Below the pieces are notes generated by a model. It was given only the letters and a program-made list of their open reading frames with translations, ran no database searches and was not told the origin of the DNA. Positions 46,036-57,760 of a stretch of 64,000 nt of DNA are shown piece by piece. The first letter of the stretch is position 1; each line of letters begins with the position of its first letter. The DNA is taken from the NCBI GenBank assembly GCA_023213395.1, contig CM041465.1, positions 176,087,741 through 176,151,740 of the forward strand, given 5' to 3'. Made by a program: the position numbers and the translations under genes. Origin of the DNA: Cycas panzhihuaensis (Eukaryota > Cycadophyta).

Positions 46036-47580
46036 TCACGGTGATCCCGCTTTGATGGAGACTTCTTTTATCTGTAACAGATCTTTGAGATTTAAAAACT
46101 TTACTTCAGTAAAAGACTTCGTAAGAATGTCAACAATCCATAGATCTATTAGATAATAAGACATAGAAATAAGATTATCAATAACTAAATTATAGATAAA
46201 ATGATGATGTAATTCAATATGCTTAGTCCTAGAATGTGAAACTAGATTTGTAGCTATAGCAATTACACCTTGATTATTAACTTTAATTTCAATGGAAGAG
46301 TTTAGAGACAAGCCAACTTTATTTAGTAAAGATTTGAGCCAAAGTGCTTCTTTATTAGCTTCAACAAGTGCACTATATTCTACTTCAGTTATGGATAAAA
46401 CAAGTGCCTATATTTTCTTACTAGACTAAGTAATAGGTGAGGAATCTATAAAAATTACATAACCTAAAGTAGATTTGTGATCAGTTATATCACCTGCCCA
46501 ATCAAAATTAGTATATCCAATTAAAGTTAGAGGTTTATTACAAAAATTATAAGTTAAACCATAAAACATAATATGCTTTAGATATCGTAAGATACGTTTG
46601 GCTACTTTCTAATGAGATTCATGTGGCTGCTGCATAAAATGAGAACATAAAGCGACATCATAGAAATGTCAAGGCAGGTGTGAGTTAGATAGATAAGACT
46701 GCCAATTAGTTATTTATATAGTGTAGGATCACATAAAGGTGATGAACAATCAGTAGATAGTTTGACTCCTAATTAGAACAGGTTAGATACGAGTTTAGCA
46801 TTTTCCATGTTAAACTATTGAATTAAGTCTAGAATATACTTAGATTGAGATATAGCTATATTTAAATGATTTTGATAAACTTGTAAACCAAGAAAGTAAT
46901 GTAGTAGACCTAAGTTAGTCATTTCAAATTTGTTCATTAAAGTAGATTTTAAATGATGAACATTATGAGTTGATGATCTAGTAATAATAATGTCACCAAT
47001 ATAAAGGATTAGAATAGTAAGATTTTTATTTTCACGTCTAAAATAATGATTTAGATCACTAATACACCTAGTATATCCAATGTGAATTAAATAATTGTCG
47101 ACTTTGGTATACCAAGCTCGAGGATCTTATTTTAAACCATAAATAGATTTTTTAAGTTTGTAAACTAAATTTAGATTTTCAATGAATCCAGGTAGCTGAG
47201 ACATATATATCTCTTCTTTGAGATCACCATTCAAGAAAGCACTCTTAACATCCATTTAGTAGATTTCCTAATCAAACTTGGCTGTAAGAGCAATAATTAT
47301 TTTGATTGTGTTCATCTTTGCAACAGGGGTAAAGGTTTCATTATAATCAATGCCATCTATTTGCGAAAATCTTTTTGTAACAAGGAGAGCTTTATATTTT
47401 TTAACTACACCTGTTAAGTTATATTTTGTCCTATAGACCCATTTACAGTCGATGATATTTTTCCCAGGTGGGAGAGGAACAAGATCCCAAGTTGATTTTT
47501 TAATTAAGGCATTAAATTCAGTTTGCATAGCATCCTGCCATATAAGATTGTTGCTAGCTTATTTAAATATTTTGGGATCA
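46036..47580 (-). pseudogene. copia D reverse transcriptase and RNase H
   Basis: The frame 47528-47268 begins MQTEFNALIKKSTWDLVPLP and continues CKWVYRTKYNLTGVVKKYKA and [40 protein letters not shown] follows after a stop at a Trp/Gln position. The active site reads LILYIGDIIITRSS: Y-V-D-D has become Y-I-G-D, losing a catalytic Asp. Then FEMTNLGLLHYFLGLQVY and SKYILDLIQ. The RNase H is broken in the middle, but its end is clear in frame 46311-46036: IKVNNQGVIAIATNLVSHSR, TKHIELHHHFIYNLVI, DILTKSFTEVKFLNLKDLL. The length is normal for the family. Confidence 0.95.
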
Positions 47581-48990
47581 TTGTTATTCATTATTTTTGC
47601 CATTAAGGAAAAATTAGCATGTAGTTTTTATGCACATGTGTATCTAATATCGGTAGGATTACTTATATTAGATCCAGCATCAGTAAGCATTTTTATTACC
47701 CAAACAGGTTGCTTGTGAGTAACTGTATCTGAAGATGCAGGTTGATTTGATAAACTAGCCTGAAGGGAAGGATCTATTTCAATGGGTTCAGATAGAGTCC
47801 AATTTTGGACTTGAGTTGATAAAGATTTTATAACTTATAGATTAGCTTGTTTATCAGAGGAGTTAACCAAACATGTGTTAGTTAACAAACTTTAAAAAGG
47901 AAGTTCTATATAAGTAGATGTTGAAGAAGATCCTTCTTCATCAAATATTATGTCACGTAAAATGGAAATTTGATGTGTGACTAGATCCAAGAGTCTATAA
48001 GCTTTACTCTCTTCGTTGTATCCAACGAAGATGTATTTTTCACTTTTTAGATCTATTTTTTTACGTTTTTTGTGAGGGATATATCCCCATGCAATACTAC
48101 TAAAGATTCATAAATGATTGACAGATGGTTTTCTTCCAGATCATTTTTATTCTGGAGTAATGTTCTAAAGATATTTACTAGGTAAATAATTTAATAAATA
48201 ATTAGAGCAGTTAATTGATTTTGCTCATAATTTTAGATTTAGATTATTTGCATATAACATGCAACGAGTCATTTTAATAAGAGTATAATTTTTGCGTTCA
48301 GCAACACCATTTTGTTGAGGTGTGTATGCAACAGAATGTTGGGACCTAATTCCATGTGATTTGCCGAAAGAAGTGAATTTTCCACTTAAATATTCCTTAA
48401 CATTATCAGATCGAAATATTTTGATTTTTAAATTTGATTAATTTTCAACTAATGTTTTATATTCAACGAAAATATCAAACACTTGACTACATATTTTAAG
48501 CATGTAAACCCAATATTTTCTTGAATAATCATCTATAAATATAACAAAATAACGAGAACCTAAGTATAATGTTATATGAAAGGGTCTACATATGTCAGAG
48601 TGGGCAAGTTCAAGGGGAGATGTTACTCTGAATTGAGTTTTATGTGGAAATGGATCCATATGTTGTTTACTTATCACACAGGCTTCATAAACACCATAAA
48701 CAATGTTTAAGGGTGGTAAACCATGAACCATTTCATGCTTCTTTAAATATTATAGTTTGTTATAACTTGTATGGCCAAATCTTACATGCCAAAGTTTGCT
48801 GACTAAGTAAGATTTGGCAATAAAGGCACTAAAAGATTTTGTTTTGTTATTTTGAAGACTTATTAGACTATAGAGACCTGTGTTATGATCAACAGGTCCT
48901 AAGGAAATATGTCTGAATTTGTTTAATGGTTCCTTAATGATAAATTTATTTTTCCAGAATTTGACAACAAGGTCTTTCTAGCAGATTTGA
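47580..48990 (-). pseudogene. copia D GAG-pre-integrase, integrase and linker
   Basis: KLWHVRFGHTSYNKL near 48795 is the GAG-pre-integrase signature. The frame 48731-48438 contains ELAHSDICRP, YFVIFIDDYSRKYWVYMLK and FVEYKTLVEN. IKIFRSDNVKEYLSGKF follows (RSDNGGEF type with the Asp kept), then HSVAYTPQQNGVAERKN, intact. The C-terminal domain reads FVGYNEESKAYRLLDL at about 48010. A Ser/Gln-rich linker leads to the reverse transcriptase. The zinc-finger Cys pattern is altered (CVISKQH). Only a few stops interrupt it. Confidence 0.93.
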
Positions 48991-49240
48991 TAGATAGAGA
49001 GTAGGTTTGGCAACAAACTAGGTATGTGAAAGACGTCCTTGATTGAACCATCTTTTAAGATAACATCGCCTAATCCTTTGACTTTAAGTTGATTATCACT
49101 TCTGAAAGAAATCCCTTCTTTAGAGTTTATATTAGATTGATAAGTAGTTAAATTTTTCTAGTGTCTAGTCATGTGATGGGATGCACCGGAGTTAAGGATC
49201 CACTGTGGTGGTTGATTTAAAGGGGCAACAAACACAGAAG
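48990..49240 (-). pseudogene. copia D aspartic protease
   Basis: The minus frame reads PQWILNSGASHHMTRH, where copia proteases have W-x-x-D-S-G-A-S-x-H. The catalytic Asp is Asn here, so it should be inactive. LKVKGLGDVILKDGSIKDVF follows, then HIPSLLPNLLSI, matching the conserved 'V..VL.VP.L..NLLS' end. It lies between the zinc knuckle of gag and the GAG-pre-integrase, as usual. Confidence 0.9.
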
Positions 49241-49350
49241 TTATTGCTACTAAATAATGATTATGAGATTAACGATTTTGGGGGTTGTGATTGAGAATGG
49301 GATTGAAAATAGGATTGAGAATGGGAATGAGGATGGGATTGCGGTCGATT

Positions 49351-50301
49351 TTACAATCCCTTGGAAGCTTTCCATGCTTCCGAAGCTATTCTACTTCTGT
49401 AGACATCAATAGTATGGCCTCTTTTATGACAATAGGCACAACTAGTGTTCTGAGAAGAAGTTGTGTTGTTCCTATTATGAAAGAATTGATTAGAAGTATT
49501 CTGGTGTTTAGTTGGACCAGAATATTTAACATTGTTTTGTGAATTGGATGGTGAACATTTATGAGGTTTCTGAAATTTTGGATTATTATGAAAATTGTTC
49601 TGTTGTTTATTTTTAAATTGTGGCTTAGTTTTGGAAAATAAAACCTGTGAAGGATCTTTTAATGCGCCTGTTTGAATTAATATTGTCTGATGTTCAATCA
49701 GCTGGTTTATCAACTAATTGAATGTTATAGGTGGGTTGCCAGCTTGTTGTCTAACAGTTTTGTAGAGATTAAAGTATTTTGGTAGTTTGTTTATTGTAAG
49801 ATGTACGAGTGTGTCGTTGTCTCTAGCATGCGTGATTATTTTCTCAGTATCACCTTTTTTAGTTTTAGATTTGATGCAATTTCCTAGATCTTTATTAATT
49901 AATTAAATTTTAGTTAAACAATCCTCAACATTGGAAAAATCATCAAAAGTAAGGTTATACAATTGCTATTCTAGGATAGCCACTTGATGTGTATCTACCT
50001 TGTCATATTTTTCTTGCAAGGTTTTCCAGACAGTGGCTAAGTCATTTATTTTAGAAAACTGCTCACTGATTTCTGGTGAGAGTAAGTTTAATATGGTGCC
50101 TAAGGCTGCATCTGAGTTCATTAGATATACCATGTAACTCTCTGTAGCATCTTCTTTTGGTTTCTAAAATTCACATGTTACATATCTCTATATCTTTTGC
50201 TATTTGAGTTGATGGGATATGTGATTCCTCCAGTCAGCATAGTTTGAGCCAGTTAATACTGGAATTAGAATGCAGGTGATTGTCCCTGGAATTAATGCCA
50301 T
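49351..50301 (-). pseudogene. copia D gag with zinc knuckle
   Basis: From ATG at 50301: MALIPGTITCILIPVLTGSN and YADWRNHI (gag start with F/Y-x-x-W). VYLMNSDAALGTILNLLSPE then corresponds to 'W...D..A...I...L...I'. VWKTLQEKYDKVDTHQVA and NKDLGNCIKSK follow. The frame 49713-49351 is Asn/Gln-rich and contains CAYCHKRGHTIDVY, a CCHC knuckle whose last Cys is Tyr. Stops are mainly at Gln/Trp positions. It resembles UBN2-family gag. Confidence 0.92.
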
Positions 50302-50867
50302 ATTGGGAGTGATGAGGTTTGATTGTAGATTGAAGAGTTATGAAGGTGATTGGAAAAAATAATCACTTAGTAAAAGTACTAATCATGTTAATAGATATAA
50401 TTCGAGAAGGTATTCTAATATGCATTAGTTATATTTAAGAAAAAATCATATGTTTATAGACATATGAATAAACAAACAACTTCTCAAAACATTACCTTAA
50501 GCAGTCCCTTTTGATAAATAGTCCTTCTTAAGAAATAGTCCTCCTTTGATAATCAAATTAGTTGTCTTTACTCTAAAAAAATGAACAAATCCTTAAAGAA
50601 ATGAAAAACCCCCCTTGATTAAAATAATTCTAATAAAAAAATTCCCTTTAAAAAATAAATGTTTGCTAAAAAAAGTTTAAATTCCAAGAATATGAAATTA
50701 AAGCACTTAATTATATGTTGCAATTGATTTAGTTAGATACTTTAATATGGTAATAATTTTAAAGATATCAAATTAAATTTCAAGATATTTATAAAAATAT
50801 TAATTATCCTTAAATAATTCAGCTTTATTTTGAAAAAACAAAAGGTATATAAATGTAAATTAAAAGG
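50302..50867 (-). other. copia D leader, part next to gag
   Basis: AT-rich, with homopolymer A runs (50570-50650) and no coding frame recognised on either strand. Confidence 0.6.
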
Positions 50868-50971
50868 TATTGAATTTAATATCATAGAGTTTTAATAATC
50901 CACGTATCAGATATTAAACTGATAAGAATAGATGCTACATTTGATCTTAGCTAAAAAACTAAGAAAGTTAT
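50868..50971 (-). ncRNA. U2 snRNA 5' fragment (pseudogene)
   Basis: On minus, starting at 50971, the sequence follows U2 spliceosomal RNA from its first nucleotide. TAGCTAAGATCAAATGTAGC corresponds to the U6-pairing and branch-site region of U2, and TTCTTATCAGTTTAATATCT is unchanged, followed by GATACGTGG. Beyond it, ATGATATTAAATT matches the segment before the Sm site. Most differences from U2 are transitions (for example GGCC to AATT-type changes), as expected for deaminated DNA. Similarity fades at the Sm site, and the 3' stem-loops are absent. A U2 gene would need an upstream USE/TATA promoter and full length; neither is seen, so this is a truncated copy inside the copia D leader, in the same orientation as the element. 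Confidence 0.88.
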
Positions 50972-51059
50972 ATATATAATTTTATAATAAGTGTTTTAAA
51001 GGTTATATATACCTTATATATGACATATAAATAAATAGAATATAAAGTTAGATATTAGT

Positions 51060-51575
51060 CAGGGGGGAATAGTTTATTTTGATTTTATAAATAAATGTGA
51101 TACTATATAAGGGAGCAAAGGATTTTGTAATGATTAATTAAATGTCATACATTAAAGGAATGTTGATTTTAAGTACTAAAGGTTAATTAAAAGGGGGGAG
51201 ATATAGATTTTGATTTAAAAATGAGAGTTTATAAGGTAAAGGGGGGTTTGTATCTTAATGCAATAAGGGGGTATATGATTGATTTAAATCAAAATACAAT
51301 AAGGGAGTTGTTGAGTATAGTTTTAAATTTACCCTAAAGTTTGATTAAAAAAGAGATTTTAAGTAAATTGTAAGTGTGATTAAGGAGGGTATAATAAGGG
51401 GGGATTAAAATTAAATTAAAATGTAATAAGGGAGCGGGGGAGGGGGGGGGGGTATTGTTTTATTAAATCAAAATATAAAAAAAATGAAAGGTGAAATGGG
51501 CAGACCCAATGGAGTTATTAGTTTTAAAAAACAAAATCGAAGTGAAAAATAGATTGGGGTCTAAGGGGGATAAGG
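51060..51575 (+). repeat. Tract of recurring G-runs on the plus strand
   Basis: At least ten G-runs of 3-12 bases occur on plus within about 500 bp, many in the context AATAAGGG or AAAGGGGGG (for example 51193, 51240, 51267, 51400, 51432-51450, 51555-51575). Very few C-runs occur on plus. The tract lies between the U2 fragment and the coding-like antisense segment. It could form G-quadruplexes on this strand; for the element it is a C-rich RNA stretch. Confidence 0.7.
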
Positions 51576-51604
51576 GCATAAGAAACCCTACCTGGTAATT
51601 TTCA

Positions 51605-52456
51605 TGGTGGCGACACTCGTTGTATGCAGGCTAGACAAGACAGAGACGAAGATGGCATTTCAAAAAATAGGCAACAGACTGAGGCTGGTGCTATCTCTCG
51701 CAGGTTTGACTCGTCTGGTCTCTTCAATGATGGCTATGGCATTTGCGTATTCGGTTGTTCTCCTATTGTAGATACTTCTTAAAGACTTAATTTTAGACTC
51801 AGATCCAGATTAGCTATCTATGCTCCAATGGGAGGAGGTCCCCCGCCTAATAACTCCGGTGTAATTTTATCAAGTTCGTACCCTAGCGCTAACCTCAGGA
51901 AAAAACTCAGCCTTAAAGTACTCCAAATTTAGAGGAAATTCAAGCAAATCTTCATCCTGATGATAACATCTTGTCCTCACTCCACTCATAGAAGTCCTGC
52001 CAAAATCCATTTTGCAGTAGGGCTGATGAGGTAAGGATTTGTTCCAACGTAGCTGGTGAGTCCTACATAGGGTACGACATAAACCGCAAGGAGATAGTTG
52101 AGACTATTTGTATAAGGATTAAATGGAGGATCTATTTGGAGAAAGACACGATTGTTGTAACGTGATTTAAAGACAATGTGTAGGTTGATATGTCATCAGG
52201 CTCATTGAATGTGGGCAAGCATGCAGAGAAGGGTATAAACCCTAACGATGGTTACTCTGCTGCTTTTTGTTGCTATTCTGGTCTGTACGTTAATGCAGGG
52301 TTTTCTGGTACATTGCTTGCTAATTCTTGTAATTTCGTCAATAGTCATAACAGACAGACATTCTTCGATGATTTCCTTCTAACTAGGTTGCCAGTCATTT
52401 CTTCACAAACTTCGTCTTTATTGAATGGAGATTCAACGCTCTTTGGCTCATTGTGA
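51605..52456 (+). pseudogene. CG-retaining, coding-like segment antisense to copia D
   Basis: GC and CG content rise abruptly compared with the flanks. Frame 3 from ATG at 51624 reads MQARQDRDEDGISKNRQQTE and later RRFDSSGLFNDGYGICVFGC to a TAA near 51780, and continues after it (LRSRLAIYAPMGGGPPPNNS) to about 51931. Frame 2 then takes over (PNLEEIQANLHPDDNILSSL, then FCSRADEVRICSNVAGESYI) and includes the 88-codon frame 52190-52456 (SGSLNVGKHAEKGINPNDGY). It has one frameshift and about four stops. The composition is protein-like, but I recognise no domain. It may be a host-gene fragment captured into the leader, a later insertion, or an antisense ORF of the element. Confidence 0.55.
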
Positions 52457-52639
52457 TTTCACTTTTCCATTTTCCATTCAAAGTTTTGATTACAGATGTA
52501 AATATTTTGTATACAGAGATGTATATTTGTGGGCCAAAAGAAGGTCGAGGGAAACGTATATGGAAAGGCATTTGTCAAAAGGTTAAGAGAGGTAAGATCC
52601 AAAAAACTATAGGTTATATCAGAGGAAGAAAGGTTATAA
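52457..52639 (-). other. copia D leader next to the primer site
   Basis: Short stretch between the coding-like segment and the primer-binding site. Frames on both strands are open, but none is recognisable. Confidence 0.5.
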
Positions 52640-52651
52640 GCTCTGATACCA
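52640..52651 (-). other. Primer-binding site of copia D
   Basis: TGGTATCAGAGC on minus, directly abutting the 5' LTR at 52652. Initiator tRNA-Met type, unmutated. Confidence 0.95.
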
Positions 52652-53084
52652 TATGAGAATAGGCATATGCATAACATCATAGGATCAAAACCATAGGAAA
52701 ATAAAAGATATTACACATGTACATAGATTGACAGGTGGAAAACCCCTTATGGGGAAGAAAAACCACCTCCTAAAGTTCTACTTTTATTAAGAATTACTAT
52801 GAACAGAATACCAAACAGGTAAACCACCTAACATATAAACCAGCCTTTGAAAAGGCATATAGACAACCCTTCTAGATTCATGGAGCTGACTTCTTGAATC
52901 TAGAAGATGAATTTATATAATGAAAGGTTCGTTGAAATGCAATTCTGCTTTTCAACCACCTTTCACATAAGATAAATTAATAAACATGAAGTTTAAACAT
53001 TATAATAACTTAAATATACATTTAGACATGTGACTAAAATATAACCTTTAAAAAGAACATAAAGATTACATTAACATTCTAACA
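52652..53084 (-). repeat. 5' LTR of copia D
   Basis: 433 bp, aligned end to end with 45557-45988. The end next to the primer site reads CTCATA where the 3' copy has CTCACA (a C-to-T change destroying the terminal CA). It is followed by GTTCC on plus. Confidence 0.95.
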
Positions 53085-53089
53085 GTTCC

Positions 53090-54615
53090 TAACCATGTCT
53101 TAGGGAAAATTCACAAATACATCTAAGTTGCTTTCAATTTTTTATTAGGGAGGTGAGTGGCCTTGTTAAGGGATCTTAAAAGAAGTCTTAAGTCCTTCTC
53201 CATAAAATCTTCTTACATGTTCTTTATCCATAAAGATTCCTCAGGAATAATAGAAATGTTGTTGAAATTTTAGTAAGAAGCTTATTGCTTTGATCTTTAT
53301 TTTGATTCCATATTTAAAATAGATGATTTTCACACTCAATTATCTTAAGTGGATCTACTTAAAAATCATCCTTGGTTCCAAAAAGAGTGAAAGGTTCATA
53401 ATTATTCATTCTTATATTGCTCTAAATTATCCTTTCTCTATTGTACCATATTCTAACTTATCTCAATTGACAAAAATAGAAAAGAGGAAAATAATTAAAG
53501 ATGTCCATTTCTTTGATGAAATATGGCTCTTTCTTCTTTGATTGTTGAAATGTTCGAGTGTTTCTTTTGTGTTTAAAAATAAGAAAAAGGAAAAGTCTCA
53601 TTCCTTTGCACTTTCTTTCTTTAATTAAAAAATTAAAGACAAAAGTGGATTGAGGAATTTATACTAGGATAAACATCAAGTGTGATAAAAGAATCTAATC
53701 ATTCTTACTTATGCATATATATCTCTACTTCCTACCTAACTTAAATAAATAAGAAAAAGAAAGATGAATGAACTTATTCATCTAATTTGAATTTAGGTTT
53801 TTCTTGTTTTGGTTTCTTAATTCTCTATTATGTTCATTCAATAAAAAATCATTTATAGTGTACATATTAGATGTTTTTTTCTTATTCTTCTCCTACCAAA
53901 TAAAGGAGTCTTTTGGGTCTTAATTTAGGTTTCATCACTAGGCGAGAGGGGTAACCTTGTACCTCATGTAGATTACATATTATCACCATATTCCAAATGG
54001 ATCGATGGTGGGTATCTATCTTTAATATGCACTCATATATATGGTTTGAAGAGTTGAGTGAATACTATTTATACCATTAAGAGTAGTTTCCTTTCATTTC
54101 TTAGAGTTAAAGAGGTGTATTGGATTTAATTGTAGGTACTTCTAGATCTTTTTGTATTTGTGATGGTGGAAATATTACTAGAATGATGAGTCCCCAATGT
54201 CTTATCTATGATCAGATCAATCTTAAGGTCTTGATTTCTTCTTACCTCTCCTCCAAATTAGCTCTTTTGAATTTTTAGTTAAGATGACATAGTCTTTTTT
54301 CTTTTTGGTCTTGGGTAGAGTTAGGTTAGATTATCTCTTTAGAAGGGTTAGGTTGTATGGACTATAGGAAGCTTAGGGACATCTAAATTTAGGATAAGGC
54401 CTAAAAAAACTCTCATATTTTTAGGAGATTATGCTTACTATTTATCTCCCCATGGAGAAGCAGTTAGAGATTGATGACTATCTTATATCTTTTAGCCTCT
54501 TTTGCTTGATGTTCTTTGTTCAATTATTAATTAGTGGTTAGATAGATTTTCCTTTCTAGTATGCATTTCAGATAATATCTCCTTTCCATTTATAAGGGAG
54601 TTTAGGGTCTACTAA
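53090..54615. other. Unassigned segment between copia D and copia E
   Basis: Continuation of 44391-45556 after the copia D insertion. The frame 53323-53541 (72 codons) has no recognisable motif. C/T-rich patches and many short frames are present, with no LTR or RNA gene seen. Copia E interrupts it at 54616, and it may continue at 60704-60890. Confidence 0.4.
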
Positions 54616-54960
54616 TGCTAGTAAACATAAATGAATGCATACATGTTTACATCTGTAGAATCTTTTATCATACACAATAAGTAAACAAGATAAACATAGA
54701 AAATAATTACGTATTATACAAGATATATATGGGAAACCTTTTCAGGAAAAAATCTACTATAAAGATATATTAATCACATTGATTATCACTTGATTGATCT
54801 AAATATATAAGGGCTCTAGGATATTTATAATCCTTTTAAGAAGTATCAAATGATAAAGGTTATAACTCTCTGTATAACTCATATCATTTTGTTAATCACA
54901 TTAGTTAAACTGCCATATTAATATTAACAAGTGGCTTAATAAACAATTTCCATACTAACA
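54616..54960 (-). repeat. 3' LTR of copia E
   Basis: TGTTAGTATGGAAATTG...ACTAGCA on minus, after the polypurine tract. It shares ACATCTGTAGAATCTTTTAT and ACACAATAAGTAAA (plus) with its partner. Confidence 0.95.
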
Positions 54961-54974
54961 TCCCCTCTTAATAT

Positions 54975-56600
54975 GAATATAGGGAACTTGCAACCTATAG
55001 TAGTTGAGTTATCATAAAGGCAAGGACTATCCTACTTTTTTATCCTTATTGATATATCCCTCCTCAAGGATAATGTTTATGAGTCCTAATTTGGTATACA
55101 TTTTTGTAAATTAGTCTTTAGTAAGTACTTTGGTAAAGGTATCCACAAGTTGATATTCAACCAGACAATAGTCGACCTACAACTTCCTTGACTTGATTTA
55201 TTCCTAGATGTAGTGGTGTTGTATCTTAATGTGTTTCATATGAGGATGAAACTCTAGATTTTTTAACAAGTAGATGGTACTTTGATTATTAACAAAAATA
55301 ATCAGATGCCCATTTAAAACTCTAAGAACATCTAAGAGACCTTACAACCATATAATGCCTTTATCATTAACACTAAGTCCTTAATATTCTACCTCTATAG
55401 AAGATAATGCCACTACTTATTGCTTCTTTGACTGCGACAAAATAAATCCATTATCAACACTAAAGATGTATCTAATAATGGACTTTTTATCATTAGAGTC
55501 TCCTCTCTAATCAACATCAGTGTAGCCATACAACTTTATTTCTTTACCATGAAGGTATTTGAGACTAAGAATGAGTGTCCCCTTCAAGTACTTTACAATC
55601 TACTTCATTGCAACCTAGTGTAGTTCCTAAGGATTTTGCATATACCAGGAAACTAATCCAATAACATAGGTAATATTTGGTTTGTTATGAGTCAAATAGA
55701 TTAGACTCCCTACCAACTTATGGTGCATTATTCCATCTATAGAGGGTTTGGTCATATACTTTTATAGCTTTGTACCCTTAGAATATGGTATTGTAACAAG
55801 CTTATAATCCTATGTCCTAAACTTTTCTAGTAGGTTCTTCACATATTGTATCTATAATAATGCGATTTGATCTTCCATCTTCCTAACTTCAATGCATAAG
55901 AAGTAGTGTAGTAGCCCAAGGTCTATGATATCAATGGTAACTTCCAAATTAGACTTGACTTTGATTATAGTTATATTACAATTACCTCTGATAAGTAAAT
56001 CATCCATATAAAACATAATAACTACTATTAAGGTCCTACTCCTTTTCATATATAAATTTAGGTCTAGAATTAAAACAACAAATCCTTTTACCTTCAACTT
56101 GACATCAATCTTCTCATACTAAGCGTGGGTTGTTTATTTCAGGTCATAGAATGACTTCTTTAAATGGAATAAAAAATTATCATAGCCTTTCTTAATGAAT
56201 CCCATAGGTTACAACATGTAAATCTCCTCCTTTAGATCTCCATTAAGAAATGCAGACTTAACATCCATCTAGTATAACTCTTAACTAAATATAACTATTA
56301 AGAAAATGATCAACTAGACCATTATTATCTTGGAGATTAGTGTAAATGTTTCCTCATAATTAATTCCTTCTTTTTGCTTAAACCCTTAATTAATAAGCAT
56401 ACTTTATACATGTCCACCTCTCCATCAGAGTGAAATTTTGTCTTGTAGACCCACTTACATCCAATAAGGTTCTTCTTTCGAGGTAGTGGAACTAAATCCC
56501 ATATAGAATTCTTCATAAGTGAGCCATACTCCTCCTCTATTGTAGCTCTCCATCGTAGATTATCCTTCATTTCATCTTATGAAATAAGATCACTAGAGTT
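54975..56600 (-). pseudogene. copia E reverse transcriptase and RNase H
   Basis: The frame 56570-56337 reads MKDNLRWRATIEEEYGSLMK, NSIWDLVPLPRKKNLIGCKW and VYKTKFHSDGEVDMYK, the start of copia reverse transcriptase. In frame 56097-55852, VVIMFYMDDLLIRG carries an intact Y-M-D-D, followed by SNLEVTIDIIDLGLLHYFLC. The segment between (with [10 protein letters not shown]) and the RNase H (55640-54990) are readable only in pieces. The RNase H end lies just before the polypurine tract. Confidence 0.9.
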
Positions 56601-56849
56601 GGTATCTACTAGAAGATTTTGACTGGCATGATGACTTCATATTCTTCTGTTATCCATATAGTTCTATATCATCACTCTAGAATCTTCTATTATCTTCCTT
56701 ACCCATAATGGTATAGAAGGATCTAGTGTTTTAGTTATTTCTTCACATAATGGATTTTCATTATTACTCACTCCATTTGGTCTAACTTCCTATTAAATTC
56801 TAGTGATTGGCTTATCATCCTCTTCAGCTATTAAATTTAGAAATAGAAG

Positions 56850-57760
56850 TAGTGAGGAGTAAGAAGGCTATTTGGTGGCTTCTTAACATGATACATCGAT
56901 GACTCATCAAATTTAACATCTCAACTAATCATAATTATTTTCCCCTATAAATTTAACATTCTATAGGCTTTGTTTTGATTAGAATGACCCATGAATATAC
57001 ACTTCAAATTCTTGTGATCCAACTTCTTGTCATCTTCTTTAGCGATGTATGCATATCTAATGCACCTAAATATTTTTAAATGACTAATGACAAGTTTATG
57101 ACCAATCTATTTCTCTTTAGAGGTTATGCTTTGTACTTCTTGAGTGGATACCCTATTCAAAATATAAATAGTAGTCACAATAGCTTATGCCTAAATTATT
57201 GGTAGCATTTTTTTTAAATGCACCATACACCATGCCATCTCCATCATGATATGATTTTTTCTCTTTACAATACCATTTTATTATGGGATATATGGGACAA
57301 TAAACTCCTATTTTATATGATGATCCTGGTAAGACTGATTAAATGCATGATTATTATATTCATTGTTATTGTTACTTTTTAATGCTTTTATATTTTTATC
57401 ACTTTCATTTTTAACACTCACTTTCTAATCATAAAAGTGATCAAATACTTCTGACTTATTTTTTTAGAAATGTACCCAGGTCTTCCTGGTATAATTATAT
57501 ATAAACACCGAGGTATATCAAGCTTTAGATATTAAAGAGTTTAAGAGTGGTCCTATCATGTTTATATACATAAGCTCAAGCTTCTCCTTGGTTATCTAGG
57601 CATTGTCTTAAGAAAAAGGGTCGCAATGATGCTTCCCATACATACACCCTTTATATACACTATCTAAACATGAAACAAATGGTAATCTTTCCACCATTTC
57701 TAACCTTTTTAGTAGTTTAATGCTTTTGTAATTAAGGTGAACTAGATAAGTATGCCATAA
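56850..57760 (-). pseudogene. copia E integrase
   Basis: GKHHCDPFS near 57635 is the zinc-finger end. YINMIGPLLN and IYNYTRKTWVHF (about 57590-57490) correspond to the first catalytic block, where the usual Asp of 'D..GP' is Asn. IKALKSNNNNEYNNHAFNQ stands for 'LRSDNGGEY...F', with Asp to Asn again. EFIVPYIP is followed by two stops, then NGIVKRKNHIMMEMAWCMV, the 'PYTPQQNG..ERKN' helix with both Gln codons turned to TAA. The C-terminal part reads CIFMGHSNQNKAYRMLNL. It is clearly an integrase and clearly dead. Confidence 0.92.

Larger units (their letters stand above)
45557..53084 (-). mobile_element. Ty1/copia element D, nearly complete
   Basis: The LTRs are 45557-45988 (432 bp) and 52652-53084 (433 bp), clearly alignable end to end. 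GTTCC stands at 45552-45556 and 53085-53089, a perfect target duplication. On minus: primer site, an unusual 2.3-kb leader, gag with zinc knuckle, protease, integrase, reverse transcriptase, RNase H, tract, LTR. It is the best preserved copia here. Catalytic residues are nevertheless lost in the protease (D to N) and reverse transcriptase (D to G), and several stops occur. Confidence 0.96.
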
